Origin: Clostridium beijerinckii HUN142
Lineage (GTDB): Bacteria; Bacillota; Clostridia; Clostridiales; Clostridiaceae
Direction: 5' to 3'
Assembly: GCF_000621745.1 (NCBI RefSeq)
Contig: NZ_JHXK01000039.1
Location: forward strand, 1-39,858
Length of the DNA stretch: 39,858 nucleotides
Shown here: one piece after another, positions 39,795-39,858 of the stretch
Layout: the number at the start of each line of letters is the position of its first letter
How positions within the stretch are numbered: position 1 is the first letter of the stretch
Notes under the pieces: generated by a model
What the model saw: only the letters and a program-made list of their open reading frames with translations
Told to the model about the DNA's origin: nothing
Database searches by the model: none
Translations under genes and position numbers: made by a program

Positions 39795-39858
39795 ATTATA
39801 AATTTGGTTGTATAGTAAACGCCTTATCTCCATCCCACAGTATACTCTTTATTATACT

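Noticed and set aside
39770..39858. Definite group II intron at the right edge
   Set aside because: The possible 5' end reads GTGCA rather than GTGYG and less than 90 bases are visible, so it stays a hypothesis.

Overview
The window is AT-rich, with strong AGGAGG-type ribosome binding sites, frequent TTG/GTG/ATG start choices and hairpin-plus-T-run terminators. Together with a SUF operon ordered sufC-B-D-S-U, a clostridial pyruvate:ferredoxin oxidoreductase, a Csp-type germination protease, GerW/YtfJ and two sporulation-type DD-carboxypeptidases, this points to an endospore-forming, anaerobic Clostridium of the C. beijerinckii/C. butyricum kind. The species call is inference; no rRNA or tRNA gene was found.

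Layout. 1-889: the 3' end of a fructose-type PTS EIIC gene. 1350-2676: an unrecognised 212-residue helical protein and a hemerythrin-like protein. 2930-8505: an NsrR-type Rrf2 regulator divergent from the sufCBDSU operon, with two near-identical inverted-repeat operators placed on a strong extended -10 promoter. 8900-12415: pyruvate:ferredoxin oxidoreductase. 12588-17190: a Csp-type subtilase with a coupled mini-ORF, superoxide dismutase, a pentapeptide-repeat protein and a DegV lipid-binding protein. 17346-18212: a stress-type SDR. 18683-22820: a likely operon of an ArsR regulator, a MATE exporter and the bifunctional glutathione synthetase GshF. 22886-26274: a DUF4489-type repeat protein behind a sigma-K/E-like promoter, two proteins of unknown function, and a split ThrE-type amino acid exporter. 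26622-29900: serine hydroxymethyltransferase with a structured upstream region, an isochorismatase-like hydrolase and several small or membrane proteins. 29901-31095: a 1.2-kb gene-poor stretch with decayed coding remnants. 31096-38538: topoisomerase III, DacF, ScpA-ScpB, the inverted YtfJ/DUF2953 pair, and a DacB-like carboxypeptidase. 38746-39794: a Cys-rich PyrK-like flavoprotein followed by a FAD oxidoreductase gene broken after about 14 recognisable codons.

How it fits together. The left half is rich in oxygen, nitric oxide and thiol defence (hemerythrin, NsrR, SUF, SOD, GshF), as expected for an anaerobe that protects an iron-sulfur metabolism of which PFOR is the largest consumer here. 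The right half is mostly chromosome maintenance and spore or cell-wall functions. The best candidates for new biology are the NsrR-type control of the SUF operon, the ArsR-MATE-GshF operon, and the broken redox operon at the right edge.
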